Of a stretch of DNA of 64,000 nucleotides, positions 49,491 through 59,633 are shown piece after piece (the stretch's first letter is position 1; each line of letters starts with the position of its first letter). The stretch is from NCBI GenBank assembly GCA_963764365.1, contig CAVXSI010000017.1, forward strand, positions 39,587 through 103,586. The letters are read 5' to 3'. The notes under the pieces were generated by a model. The model was not told the DNA's origin, did no database searches, and worked only from the letters and a program-made list of their open reading frames with translations. The DNA comes from VRUE01 sp963764365 (GTDB taxonomy: Bacteria > Actinomycetota > Thermoleophilia > Solirubrobacterales > 70-9). The position numbers and the translations under genes are program-made.

Positions 49491-51446
49491 ATGGCTGCAA
49501 GCCCTATCCCCGCCGATGTTGCGCCCAGCTCAACTCCAAGGCAGGTGCCCAGCCCAGCGCCAAAACGGGTGCCCAGCTCAAGCCCGCAGCGGGTTGTCAT
49601 CGCTCTCCTGCCCAAAGGCACCAAGGTGAAGCAGCTCTCACGCCAAGGGCTGGCGCCGGGCCTGCTCTCTGCCGGCTTGGGCTCGGTGCCCGCCGAGCAG
49701 ACCTATCTGGACATCACCCAGGGCAACCGGGTCTTCGATTCGCTCTATGACGAGAAGCTGCCGGAGCCCAGACGGTGCGGACCCGCCTTTTGGCGAGCTG
49801 TGGGTGAAAGGGCTGCCTCCGCACCGGCCGAAATCGTGCCCGGCCTGCTCGCCTCGAAGCTGCAAGCGGCCGGGGTGGGGGTGTCGGTGGGGGGCGGAAC
49901 GTCTTGTACTTTTTCGCACAGATCACTCGGCGAGAGACGCCTGTTCCCGGCGAAAAAGTTAAGTGGAGCCCCCCACCGACACCCCCACCGGGTCTTCGAA
50001 GTCCGCAGTTCGTCCCTGCACGGGTTGCCGTCCCTAGCGGGGAGCCTGCGCGGCAACGATCTGCTGATCGCAATCGAGCGACCACCACCAGCCAAGAATC
50101 ACGCCCTGGCAATCGGCATCGCCGGTAGTGGCTTCGACGGCAACCTGGCGTCGGACAGCACCCGCACGAACGGCTACGTCCTCTCGACCGACGTCGCCCC
50201 GACGATCCTGCAGAGGCTCGGGATCGCGGTCCCCTCGCAGATGTCGGGCCAGCCGATCCGCTCCGAGGGGACGGCCGACGCCGCCGCGGTCGAATCGCTC
50301 GGCGCGCGGATGGCCGTGATCTCCGCGCGGCGCGGGCCGGTGATCGGGCTCGGGCTGGCGATCTGGCTCGGCGCCCTGGCGCTGGCGATCGCCCTCAGCC
50401 GCGGCCGGGCGGCGCGGTTCGGGCTCGAGCTGGTCGGTCTCGCCGTCGTCTACCTGCCGCTGGTCCTGCTGCTCGGCGCCGCGCTCGAACCGGGCTTGGG
50501 GGCCGAACAGGCGCTGACGATCGCCGGCGCGCCGCTGCTCGCGCTGCTCACTCTGGTCGCGCTGCGCGGCTACCTGGCGCTCGCGGTCGCCTCGGCGGTG
50601 GTCGTCCTCGCCTACGCGGTCGACATGCTCGCCGGCTCACCGCTCACCTCGCTCTCCCTGCTCGGCCCCAACCCCGGCCTCGGCGTCCGCTTCTACGGGA
50701 TCGGCAACGAGCTCGAGGCGCTGCTGGCGGTGCTCGTGGTCGCCGGCACCGGCGCCGCGTTGACCGCGTTTCAAGGGGACGTGCCGTCGATTTGTCGCCC
50801 AATATGGTGGTCAACTCCCGGCACGTCTGCGGAGGCGCGGGGACGGTGGGACGCGGCGGCCTTCCTCGCGGTCGGGATCGGGTTTGCTTTCGTCTTCGCC
50901 GCCGGGCGCTTCGGGGCCGACGTCGGCGCGGCGATCGTGCTGCCGGTCGGGGCTGCCGCTGCGGCCGCGGCGATCGCCGCCAGGCGGCGGCGCACGGCGC
51001 TGCTCGTGGTCGCGGCGCCGCTGGTCGCGGTCGCCCTGCTCGTCCTGGTCGACCTGCTCAGCGGCGCCAACGCCCACCTGACCCGCTCGGTGCTCGACGC
51101 CGGCGGCCTCAACGACCTCGCCGACGTCGCCCAGCGGCGCCTGCAGCTCTCCGCCCGCAGCTTCACCCGTCCGATCCTGCTCGCCTTCATACCGCTGCTC
51201 GTCGCCGTGGCGGCGCTGGCGGTCGCTCGCCGCGACCTACTCGCCGCCTGGCTGCACGGCCGCCCGGCGATGCGCGCCGGGTTGATCGGCGCCGTCGTCG
51301 CAACCGTGGTCGGCAGCCTCGCCAACGACTCCGGCGCCCTCCTGCTCGAGATCGGCGCCGCCTACGCCGCCGTCTTCGTCGCCTTCGCCTGGGCCGAGCG
51401 ATCGAGCTGCGGGGGCGGCCGCCATGGGGTCACCGCGTTTCCCTAG
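49491..51446 (+). CDS. Alkaline-phosphatase-superfamily-like ectodomain fused to a multispanning membrane domain, with element insertions
   Basis: A 651-residue protein. The N-terminal part (VVIALLPKGTKVKQLSRQGL, LLSAGLGSVPAEQTYLDITQ) and STDVAPTILQRLGIAVPSQM resemble alkaline-phosphatase-like proteins, although catalytic residues are not evident, and the C-terminal part has at least eight hydrophobic segments (VIGLGLAIWLGALALAIALS onward). Two palindromic elements interrupt it: 49870-49991 and 50775-50827, both within an open frame. Removing them would shorten a loop between hydrophobic segments. Homologues exist in related actinobacteria by my recollection; function unknown. Confidence 0.55.
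   Translation: MAASPIPADVAPSSTPRQVPSPAPKRVPSSSPQRVVIALLPKGTKVKQLSRQGLAPGLLSAGLGSVPAEQTYLDITQGNRVFDSLYDEKLPEPRRCGPAFWRAVGERAASAPAEIVPGLLASKLQAAGVGVSVGGGTSCTFSHRSLGERRLFPAKKLSGAPHRHPHRVFEVRSSSLHGLPSLAGSLRGNDLLIAIERPPPAKNHALAIGIAGSGFDGNLASDSTRTNGYVLSTDVAPTILQRLGIAVPSQMSGQPIRSEGTADAAAVESLGARMAVISARRGPVIGLGLAIWLGALALAIALSRGRAARFGLELVGLAVVYLPLVLLLGAALEPGLGAEQALTIAGAPLLALLTLVALRGYLALAVASAVVVLAYAVDMLAGSPLTSLSLLGPNPGLGVRFYGIGNELEALLAVLVVAGTGAALTAFQGDVPSICRPIWWSTPGTSAEARGRWDAAAFLAVGIGFAFVFAAGRFGADVGAAIVLPVGAAAAAAAIAARRRRTALLVVAAPLVAVALLVLVDLLSGANAHLTRSVLDAGGLNDLADVAQRRLQLSARSFTRPILLAFIPLLVAVAALAVARRDLLAAWLHGRPAMRAGLIGAVVATVVGSLANDSGALLLEIGAAYAAVFVAFAWAERSSCGGGRHGVTAFP
49870..49991 (+). mobile_element. 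TTTTTCGC-loop palindromic element inside the 49491 gene
   Basis: A 20-base stem (TGGGGGTGTCGGTGGGGGGC) and its complement are locus-specific; a further CCGG pair flanks it. The loop carries CTTGTACTTTTTCGCACAG and GGCGAAAAAGTTAAG, shared in part with 49218, 54200 and 59514. The host frame remains open through it. Confidence 0.75.
50775..50827. repeat. GGGGACGTGCCG hairpin (copy 2) inside the 49491 gene
   Basis: GACGTGCCG and CGGCACGTC arms with a loop containing CCCAATATGG. It shares the arm and ATATGG segment with the hairpin at 32387. It lies in the membrane domain, in a loop between hydrophobic segments, and keeps the frame open. Confidence 0.5.
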
Positions 51447-51503
51447 ACAAAAAGTTACACTTCTGCCTCACGCACGCGCGGAAGATTTCCCTACGCTCGG
51501 AGC

Positions 51504-51803
51504 ATGGAGGCTATGCGGCAGAGTTGGACAGACGATCGTCTTGACGAGTTCGGCCACCGAGTCGACGAACGCTTCGATCGAGTCGACGAACGCTTCGATC
51601 GAGTCGACGAACGCTTCGAGGAGGCCGGCCGGCGTTTCGACCGCGTCGACAGGGACATCGGCGACTTGCGAAAGGACAATCGCCTGGTTCTGTCCGAGCT
51701 TCAGGCCCTGCAGCGCACGATGATCCAGGTCGGCGGCGGCCTGCTGGCCGCAAATCTCGGCCTGATGGCGGCGGTCATCGGCCTGATGATCTCGCGGCTG
51801 TAG
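51504..51803 (+). CDS. Small coiled-coil protein with C-terminal membrane helix
   Basis: Ninety-nine residues. Residues 14-40 are three RVDERFD heptads, encoded by a 21-base tandem repeat (about 51559-51620), then a coiled coil (VDRDIGDLRKDNRLVLSELQ) and a membrane helix (GLLAANLGLMAAVIGLMISRL). Such DUF1640-like small coiled-coil proteins occur widely; function not assigned. Because the heptad repeats are perfect at DNA level, copy number may vary between strains. Confidence 0.6.
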   Translation: MEAMRQSWTDDRLDEFGHRVDERFDRVDERFDRVDERFEEAGRRFDRVDRDIGDLRKDNRLVLSELQALQRTMIQVGGGLLAANLGLMAAVIGLMISRL

Positions 51804-51865
51804 CCGCTGAGCCTGAGCAATTCGTCCCAGGCTCGGGCCGGAGCATCGTTTAGGCTCTGTCACCC

Positions 51866-54175
51866 GTGCGAATCGCTCTCGTCTCGCCATATTCCTGGAG
51901 TTACCAGGGCGGCGTGAACCGGCACGTCGAGGCGCTCGCCGAGGAGTTCCTCGGTCGAGGCCATCACGTCCGCGTCCTCGCCCCGGTGGATCCCCCCGAC
52001 CGCTTCAGCCGGGTGCTGCACCGGGCGCCGGCGGAGGCGCGGGAGATCCCCGGCTATCTCGTGCCGTTGGGTCGCACGGCCGGGTTCTCGGCCAACGGGG
52101 CGGTCTCCAATCTCGCCCCCTTCCCGGCCGGCGGCGTCGTCGCCCCGCGCCGCGAGCTTCGCCGTGGCGGCTTCGACGTCGTTCACGTCCACGAGCCGAT
52201 CGTCCCGCTGGTCGGCTGGAACGCCGCGCTGGGCGCCCGCACGCCGGTGGTCGGCACCTTCCACGCCTACTCGACCAAGGCGATCCCCAACCACATCGCC
52301 TCGGCGCTGGGCGCCAGGCGCGTCCTCAACCGGCTCTCGGCGCGGATCGCCGTCTCCGAGGCGGCCGCCTGGAGCGGTCGCCGCTGGTTCGGGGGCCACT
52401 ACGAGATCGTTCCCAACGGGGTCGACGTCGCCGCCGCCCCGAAGGGCCAGAAGCGGCCGAGCGAGGAGCTGCGCCTGCTGTTCGTCGGCCGGCCCGAGGA
52501 GCGCAAGGGGCTGCCGATCCTGCTGCGCGCCTTCGAAGCCCTGGTGGAGCATGTCCCGGCGCGGCTGACGGTGATCGGAGCCGAGCGCGAGGACGTGCTG
52601 CGCTACCTGGCCGACCCTGACGCGATCGGCCGAATCGACGTCCGCGGCCGGGTCTCGGGCGAGCGGCTCTGGCAGGCGATGCACGACGCCGACGTCCTCT
52701 GTGCCCCTTCGCTCGCCGGCGAGAGCTTCGGCATGGTCCTGACCGAGGCCTTCGCCGCCGGCACCCCGGCGATCGCATCGGCGATCGCCGGCTACAGCGA
52801 CGTGGTCAGCGACGGCGTCGACGGCGTGCTTGTGCCGCCCGGCGACCCCCAGCGCCTGGCCGAGGAGCTGCAGCGCGCCCACCACGAGCCGGAGCGCCTG
52901 GTGGCGATGGGCGCGGCCGCCCGCGAGAGCGCCGAGCGCTACGCCTGGCCGCGGGTCGCCGACCGCGTCACCGAGGTCTACGAGCGGGCGATCGAGGCGC
53001 CGGCGCCGTCGACAGCCGGCGAGCGCACCGCCCACTGGGCCGGGGTGCGCCCCGCCGACGGCAATCCGTCGAGCCCGCCGCGGCGCCTGCCCTCGCTCGA
53101 CCCGCCGCTCGCCCGGGGCGGCAGCGGGAAGCGGCGCGTCGCCCGCCGTCTCGGCCTCGGGGTCGCCGGCGTCCTCGGCGTCGGCCTGACCGCGCTGGCG
53201 GCGCAGAAGATCGGGGTCGAAAACGTGATCGCCAGCATCGTCCGCTCGAACCTCGTCTGGGTGCTGATCGCCTGCGCGCTGATGGCCTCCTCGCTGTTCT
53301 TCCGCGCCGCCTCCTGGTACTGGATCGTCCGCGCGGCGCTGCCCAACCGCCCGGTCCGCCGCCGCGATGTCACCTCGGCGACGATGATCGGCGTGCTGAT
53401 GTCGGCGACCCTGCCGGCTCGCCTCGGCGAGCCGGCGAGGGCGATGACCCTGGCCCGGCGCACCGGGCGGATGCGCGAGACCTTCCCGGTCCTGCTCGGC
53501 ACCCTGGTCTCGCAGACGATGCTCAACCTCGTCGCCCTGGTGCTGCTCGGCGCGATCATCGTCTCCAGCACCGATCTCTTCCACTCCAGCACCGAGAAGC
53601 TGTTCGTGTTCAGCTTCGTGCCGCTGGTCCTGCTGGTCGTCGTCCTGGTCGGGCCGGCGCTGATGCGCCGCAACGGCAACGGCCGCCTCGCCCGGATCGG
53701 CGCCGCGATGCATCGCGCTCTGCTGCAGGTGCGGGCCGGCCTGGCCGTCTTCCGCAAGCCGCGGCGCGGCGCCCTCGCCGCCGCCGCCCAGCTCGGCGCC
53801 TGGGCGATCCAGCTCGCCGCCTGCTGGGCCCTGCTGGCCGCCCTCGGCCTCAGCGGCCAGGCCAGCGTCGGCGCCGCCGCCGCGGTCCTCTTCGCGGTCA
53901 ACGTCACCGCGGTCGTCCCGGCGACCCCGTCGAACATCGGCGTCTTCCAGCTGGCGGTGATCAGCGTCCTGCACACCGGTTGGAACATCGGCACCGCCGA
54001 CGCCCTCGCCTACGGCGTGATCCTCCAGGCCGTGGAGATCGCCACCGCCGTAGCCCTCGGCCTCCCCTCGCTCGTGCGCGAGGGCCTGACCTGGAGCGAC
54101 CTCCGAGTCCAAGCCCTCTCCGCCGCCCCGGTCCGCCTGCAAGCCGCACCCTCGCAGCCACCGCGATTCGGGTGA
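51866..54175 (+). CDS. PimA-like GT4 glycosyltransferase fused to a flippase-like LPG_synthase_TM domain
   Basis: A 769-residue protein starting at GTG. Residues 1-375 are GT4: MRIALVSPYSWSYQGGVNRH, FHAYSTKAIPN, IVPNGVDV, LLFVGRPEERKGLPILLRAF and APSLAGESFGMVLTEAFAAG, close to PimA (phosphatidylinositol mannosyltransferase). Residues ~415-760 have at least seven membrane helices typical of the UPF0104/LPG_synthase_TM family (SLFFRAASWYWIVRAALPNR, ATPSNIGVFQLAVI). The two are separate genes in most bacteria; the fusion suggests that a mannosylated lipid is made and moved by one protein. Confidence 0.85.
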   Translation: MRIALVSPYSWSYQGGVNRHVEALAEEFLGRGHHVRVLAPVDPPDRFSRVLHRAPAEAREIPGYLVPLGRTAGFSANGAVSNLAPFPAGGVVAPRRELRRGGFDVVHVHEPIVPLVGWNAALGARTPVVGTFHAYSTKAIPNHIASALGARRVLNRLSARIAVSEAAAWSGRRWFGGHYEIVPNGVDVAAAPKGQKRPSEELRLLFVGRPEERKGLPILLRAFEALVEHVPARLTVIGAEREDVLRYLADPDAIGRIDVRGRVSGERLWQAMHDADVLCAPSLAGESFGMVLTEAFAAGTPAIASAIAGYSDVVSDGVDGVLVPPGDPQRLAEELQRAHHEPERLVAMGAAARESAERYAWPRVADRVTEVYERAIEAPAPSTAGERTAHWAGVRPADGNPSSPPRRLPSLDPPLARGGSGKRRVARRLGLGVAGVLGVGLTALAAQKIGVENVIASIVRSNLVWVLIACALMASSLFFRAASWYWIVRAALPNRPVRRRDVTSATMIGVLMSATLPARLGEPARAMTLARRTGRMRETFPVLLGTLVSQTMLNLVALVLLGAIIVSSTDLFHSSTEKLFVFSFVPLVLLVVVLVGPALMRRNGNGRLARIGAAMHRALLQVRAGLAVFRKPRRGALAAAAQLGAWAIQLAACWALLAALGLSGQASVGAAAAVLFAVNVTAVVPATPSNIGVFQLAVISVLHTGWNIGTADALAYGVILQAVEIATAVALGLPSLVREGLTWSDLRVQALSAAPVRLQAAPSQPPRFG

Positions 54176-54199
54176 ACGAATAGAGGCATAAACGCATCT

Positions 54200-54336
54200 C
54201 TGCGGGTGGCGTCGGGTGGGTGTCCGTCCGGGCGCGGCGTCCTGTTTTTCGCACAGACCACTCGGCGAGAGGCCCTTCGCGCGAGGCGAAAAACCCAGCA
54301 ACCGGACGGACACCCACCCGACGACAGGACCCGCAG
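54200..54336 (-). terminator. 3'-end hairpin with conserved internal loop (copy 3) and TTTTTCGC loop
   Basis: Outer stem CTGCGGG/CCCGCAG, internal loop TGG opposite ACAGGA, then a 22-base perfect stem (54210-54231 with 54302-54323; GTCGGGTGGGTGTCCGTC inside). The loop holds TGTTTTTCGCACAGACCACT and GGCGAAAAACCCAG, related to the element at 49870. It begins 19 bases after the metH stop on the minus strand. Confidence 0.65.
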
Positions 54337-54355
54337 CCAGGCGCCCCCATCCCTA

Positions 54356-56918
54356 CTACGTCTCGACCGGCTCCCGCTCAGGCGGCAGCATGCCGCCCCG
54401 TTCGGTGCCCGCGATCAGCTCGTCCGGCGCCTTCTCCTCCGGGATGAAGCCCGACTTCATCCCGAAGTAGACCGCCTGCGGGTGGTGGGCGACGATCGCC
54501 ACCGTCGACTGCTCGGGCAGCACCGCGTAGCCGTCGGAGAGGGTCATGCCGATCTGCTCGAGGTCGAGCAGCCGCCAGACCTTCTCGTGCTCGGACTGGT
54601 CCGGGCAGGCCGGGTACCCCCAGGAGTAGCGGCGGCCCTGGTCGAGCGTCGATCCCGAGCTCGCGCCGCACCTCGAGTGCAGCCACTCGGCCAGCCCCTC
54701 GGCCGACTGCACGCCGAGCCCGTGCACGTAGAGCTGCTCGGCGAACTCGCCTTCGCTCTCCAGCCGCTCGATCAGCTCGGTCACCTCGGGGCCGACCGTG
54801 ACGCCCTGCAGGGCGACCACGTCGCGCTCGCCGCGAGTCGAGCGGGCGGAAGAAGTCGGCGAGGCAGATCCGGTCGTGCTTGGGCTGGCGCGGGAAGACG
54901 AGCCGCTCCAGCTCGCGCTGCGGGTCGTCGGGGTCGAAGACGATCAGCTCGTTGCCCTCGGCGTTGCAGGGGAAGTAGCCGAGCCGCGCCCGCGGGTGGA
55001 GGTAGTCCTGCTCGCGCCACATCCGCTCCAGCCGCGGCGCGAAGCCCTCCTCCTCGTCCGTTGCCCTCGACCAGCTCGCGCCAGGCCTCGCCCTTGACCC
55101 CTTTGCCGCCCCAGTGCAGCTTGAAGAGCACATGGCGGTCGAGGTAGGGGAAGACCTCGTCGAGGTCGACGTCGACGTCGCGCACGCCGAGGATAGGGCG
55201 GCTCGGGGATCGGGTTGTCGGTGCGGGCGGCGGAGCGCACGCTCGCGTCGCTGGTCGGCGGGCCGTCGTCGGCGACCGCCGGCTTCTCGCGAAGCTGCCT
55301 GCGCCTCGCCGCGGATCCGCTCGACCAGCGCCTGCCCGCGCCTCGGCGTCGACCAGCGCGTCCATCGTGTCGAGCCCCTGGAAGGCGTCCTTGCAGTAGA
55401 AGACGCCGGGCTCGTAGACGTCGTCGGAGCTCTTGCCGTGCGGGTACAGGGCGCGGCGGCCGAAGTCGCGGTTGATCGCCGCGCCGCCGATCAGCACCGG
55501 GAAGTCGAGCTCCCGCTGGTGCAGCTCCTGCACGCAGATCGGCATCTGCTTCGAGGTCGAGACGAGCAGCGCGGAGAGACCGATCGCGTCGGCCTCGTTC
55601 TCGAGCGCGGCCTCGATGATCGTCTCGACCGGGACCTGCTTGCCGAGGTCGACCACGGTGTAGCCGTTGTTGGTGAGGATCGTGTTGACCAGCGACTTGC
55701 CGATGTCGTGGACGTCGCCGAACACGGTCGCGATCACGACCTTGCCCTTGCTGTGGCCCTCGATCCGGTCGAGGTAGTTCTCGAGCCGCGCCACGGCGCG
55801 CTTCATCACTTCCGCCGACTGGAGCACGAAGGGCAGGATCAGTTCGCCGGCGCCGAACTTGTCGCCGACCTCCTTCATCGCCGGCAGCAGCACCTCGTTC
55901 AGGGTCGGGACGGCGCCGATCTTCTCGTTGCAGCGGTCGATCCACTCCTCGACGCCGTCCTTCTTGCGGCGCAGGATGTGCCAGTGCAGCGCCTCCTCGG
56001 GCTCCATGCCCTCGGTCGGGTCGCCCGCCTCCTCGGCCTCCTCCTCGCCCTTCGACTCGAAGTGGGCGATGAAGCGCTCAAGCGCGTCCTCGCGACGGTT
56101 GAAGACGAGGTCGTCGGTCAGCCCGCGCTCGGCCTCGTCGATCTCCGCATACGGCGTGATGTGGTTCGGGTTGACCATCGCCAGGTCGAGCCCGGCCTCG
56201 ACGCAGTGGTGCAGGAAGACCGAGTTGAGCACCGCGCGGGCCGGCTGGCCGACGCCGAAGGAGACGTTGGAGACCCCGAGCGAGGTCTTCACGCCCGGGA
56301 TCTCGGCCTTGATCCGGCGGATCCCCTCGATCGTCTCGATCGCCGAGGGCTTCCACTCGTCGTCGCCGGTGGTCAGGGTGAAGGTCAGCGCGTCGAAGAT
56401 CAGCGCCTCGGGGTCGAGCCCGTGCTCCTCGCAGGCCAGGTCGCGGATCCGCTTGGCGATCTCGAGCTTGCGCTCGGCCGTCTTCGCCATTCCGACCTCG
56501 TCGATCGTCAGCGCGATCAGGGCGGCGCCGTGGGCGCGCGCCAGCGGCACGACCACGTCGGCCTTGTCGCGGCCCGCCTCGAGGTTGATCGAGTTGACGA
56601 TCGCCCGGCCCGGGATCTTCTCCAGTGCCGCCCGGATCACCTCGGGCTCGGTCGAGTCGACCTGGATCGGCGCCGGCTGGGTGAGCGAGATCCGCTCGAC
56701 CACGGCCTGCATCTGCTCGTCCTCGTCGGAGCGCTCGGTCAGCGCCACGCAGACGTCGAGCACGTGGGCGCCGCCCTCGACCTGGTCTTCGGCGACCTGG
56801 ACGAGGCCGTCGTAGTCCTCGGCCAGCAGCAGCTCCTTTGCCTTTTTCGAGCCCTGCGAGTTGACCCGCTCGCCGACCAGGGTCGGGCGCGGCTCCTGGA
56901 CCAGCGGGGTCGAGGTCA

Positions 56919-56922
<4 letters not shown>
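54356..56922 (-). pseudogene. metH: B12-dependent methionine synthase, pterin/B12/activation part, with five extra bases
   Basis: Starts at ATG (56922) overlapping the stop of the homocysteine domain gene (ATGA). Pterin-binding LVGERVNSQGSKKAKELL and QVDSTEPEV; B12-binding VHDIGKSLVNTILTNNGYTV with its DxHxxG His; then the activation domain (DRHVLFKLHWGGKGVKG, YSWGYPACPDQSEHEKVWRL). Up to ~55340 the frame is intact; then single extra bases near 55335, 55298, 55192, 55062 and 54832 shift it, and removing them restores family sequence to the stop at 54356. Sequencing error or recent decay; the domain order is otherwise complete. Confidence 0.85.
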
Positions 56923-57905
<983 letters not shown>

Positions 57906-57926
57906 GAGAGGCTACCGACCCCCTCC

Positions 57927-57973
57927 CTGCGTTCGCACCTATTGGCGGCATGGACCGGGAAGTGCGAACGCTG
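57927..57973. repeat. 47-base hairpin with CGNCAT loop (copy 3)
   Basis: Arms CTGCGTTCGCACCTAT and GGAAGTGCGAACGCTG (mostly paired) with loop TGGCGGCATGGACCG. Same 16-15-16 layout as 21377 and 33292. It lies 22 bases before the Hcy-domain gene start and 27 before tatD, in the divergent promoter region. Confidence 0.55.
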
Positions 57974-57999
57974 CGGTGGGCTACCACTACGCTGCGGCG

Positions 58000-58767
58000 A
58001 TGATCGACTCCCATACGCATCTCTTCCTCTGCGAATCTCCAGAGGACGAGGTCGTGGCGCGCGCCCGCGGCGCCGGGGTAAGCCGGATGCTGAACGTCGG
58101 CCTTGGCGGCGAGCAGAACGCGGCCGCGATCGCTGCCTCCGAGCGCCACGAGGAGGTCTTCGCCGCCGTCGGCCGGCACCCGACCGAGGCGGCCGGCTTC
58201 GACGACGCCGAAGCGGAGCGGATCGCCGAGCTCGCGAAGCACGAGAAGGTGCGGGCGATCGGCGAGACCGGGATCGACTACTACCGCGAGACGGCCACCC
58301 CGGCCGAGCAGCGGCGCGCCTTCGAGGCGCAGATCGAGATCGCCCGCGACGCCGGGCTGCCGATCGTCATCCACGGCCGCGACCCGGAGGGCGAGACGAC
58401 CGCCAGCGACGAGATCTTCGCGGTCCTCGACGCGAGGGCGGACGGGCAGCCGGTGATCCTGCACTGCTTCTCCGCCCCGTGGCGCGCCGCCGACGCGGCC
58501 GAGCGCGGCTGGTACTGCTCCTTCGCCGGCCACACCACCTACCCCGGCTCCGACGAGCTTCGCGAGGCGGCGGCGAAGCTGCCCGCCGAGCTGGTCCTGG
58601 TCGAGACCGACGCCCCCTACCTGGCGCCGCAACCGGTGCGGGGCAAGCCGAACGAGCCGGCCCACGTGGTCGAGACCGCCCGCGTCGTCGCCGCGGCCCG
58701 CGGCGTCTCCTACGAGGAGCTGGAGGCGACTGTCGAGGCCAACGCGCGCGCCGTCTTCGGCTGGTAG
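58000..58767 (+). CDS. tatD: TatD family deoxyribonuclease
   Basis: A 255-residue metal hydrolase. MIDSHTHLFL gives the first His pair, GRHPTEAAGF and IGETGIDYYRE the metal Glu, VIHGRDPEGE and LHCFSA the further His, and ETDAPYLAPQPVRGKPNEPAHV the last Asp and hallmark. Members are 3'-5' exonucleases on DNA damage products. It stands 3 bases before rsmA, so the two are co-transcribed, a common pairing. Confidence 0.92.
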   Translation: MIDSHTHLFLCESPEDEVVARARGAGVSRMLNVGLGGEQNAAAIAASERHEEVFAAVGRHPTEAAGFDDAEAERIAELAKHEKVRAIGETGIDYYRETATPAEQRRAFEAQIEIARDAGLPIVIHGRDPEGETTASDEIFAVLDARADGQPVILHCFSAPWRAADAAERGWYCSFAGHTTYPGSDELREAAAKLPAELVLVETDAPYLAPQPVRGKPNEPAHVVETARVVAAARGVSYEELEATVEANARAVFGW

Positions 58768-58770
58768 CCG

Positions 58771-59529
58771 GTGGTCCGGCTGGGTCAGAACTTCCTCGTC
58801 GACCCGAACCTGCTCGACGCGATCCTCCGCGACGCCGGCCTCGGCCCGGCCGACGCGGTGCTCGAGGTGGGGGCGGGGGAGGGGGTGCTGACCGAGCGGC
58901 TGGCCGACGCCGCGGCGCACGTCCACGCGATCGAGCTGGACCGGGGGCTGGAGGGGGCGCTGGCCCGGGTCGCCGCGCTGCCCAACGTCGAGCTGCACTG
59001 GGGCGACGCGATGCGGCTCGATCTCGCGGCGCTCGAGCCGGCGCCGACCGCGGTGGTCGCCAACCTGCCCTACTCGATCGCCACGCCGCTGCTGCTGCGG
59101 ACGATCGAGGAGCTGCCCACGGTGCGGCGCTGGACCGTGATGGTGCAGCGCGAGATCGCCGACCGGCTGCGCGCCCCGCCGGGCACGCGCGCCTACGGTG
59201 CGCCGAGCGTGCTCGTCCAGCTCGCCTGCGAGGCGAGATTGCTGCGGGGCGTCGACCCGGCGGTCTTCCGGCCGCGGCCGCGGGTCGAGTCGGCGATCTT
59301 AGGGCTGCGACGCACCGGCCCTGGCGTCGACCCGGCGACGCGAGAGCTGGTTCGCGCCGCGTTCGCCCACCGGCGCAAGTCGCTGTCCCGCTCGCTCGAG
59401 CACGTTCGGCCCGGCTCGCTCGATCGCACCCGCGCCGCGCTGCGTAAGCTGGGCCTCCCCGAGAACGCCCGCGCCGAGGCACTCTCGCCGAGCGAGTTCC
59501 AATGCCTGGGGAAGGGCCTGTCCCGGTAG
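58771..59529 (+). CDS. rsmA: 16S rRNA dimethyladenosine transferase
   Basis: A 252-residue SAM enzyme (KsgA) that dimethylates two adenines near the 3' end of 16S rRNA. VRLGQNFLVDPNLLDAIL, VLEVGAGEGVLTERLA and VVANLPYSIATPLL (NLPY) are diagnostic; FRPRPRVESAIL follows. GTG start. Its stop TAG lies in the left arm of the hairpin element at 59514-59626. Slightly short at the C-terminus compared with E. coli KsgA (273), which is usual for actinobacteria. Confidence 0.92.
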   Translation: MVRLGQNFLVDPNLLDAILRDAGLGPADAVLEVGAGEGVLTERLADAAAHVHAIELDRGLEGALARVAALPNVELHWGDAMRLDLAALEPAPTAVVANLPYSIATPLLLRTIEELPTVRRWTVMVQREIADRLRAPPGTRAYGAPSVLVQLACEARLLRGVDPAVFRPRPRVESAILGLRRTGPGVDPATRELVRAAFAHRRKSLSRSLEHVRPGSLDRTRAALRKLGLPENARAEALSPSEFQCLGKGLSR

Positions 59530-59626
59530 GGGTTGAGCGGCTTGTACTTTTTCTGCGCTGAGGCTGGCGGACAGCCGACAATTGTCTTCAGAAAAAGTTG
59601 AGCGAAACCCCTGCCGGGACAGGCCC
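59514..59626 (+). mobile_element. TTTTTC-loop palindromic element between rsmA and ispE
   Basis: GGGCCTGTCCCGG and CCGGGACAGGCCC, then AGGGGTT and AACCCCT, form the locus-specific stem. The loop carries CTTGTACTTTTTCTG and CAGAAAAAGTTGAGCG, similar to the other TTTTTCGC-type loops. It contains the rsmA stop codon; the ispE start lies 7 bases outside. Confidence 0.7.
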
Positions 59627-59633
59627 AGCCGAA

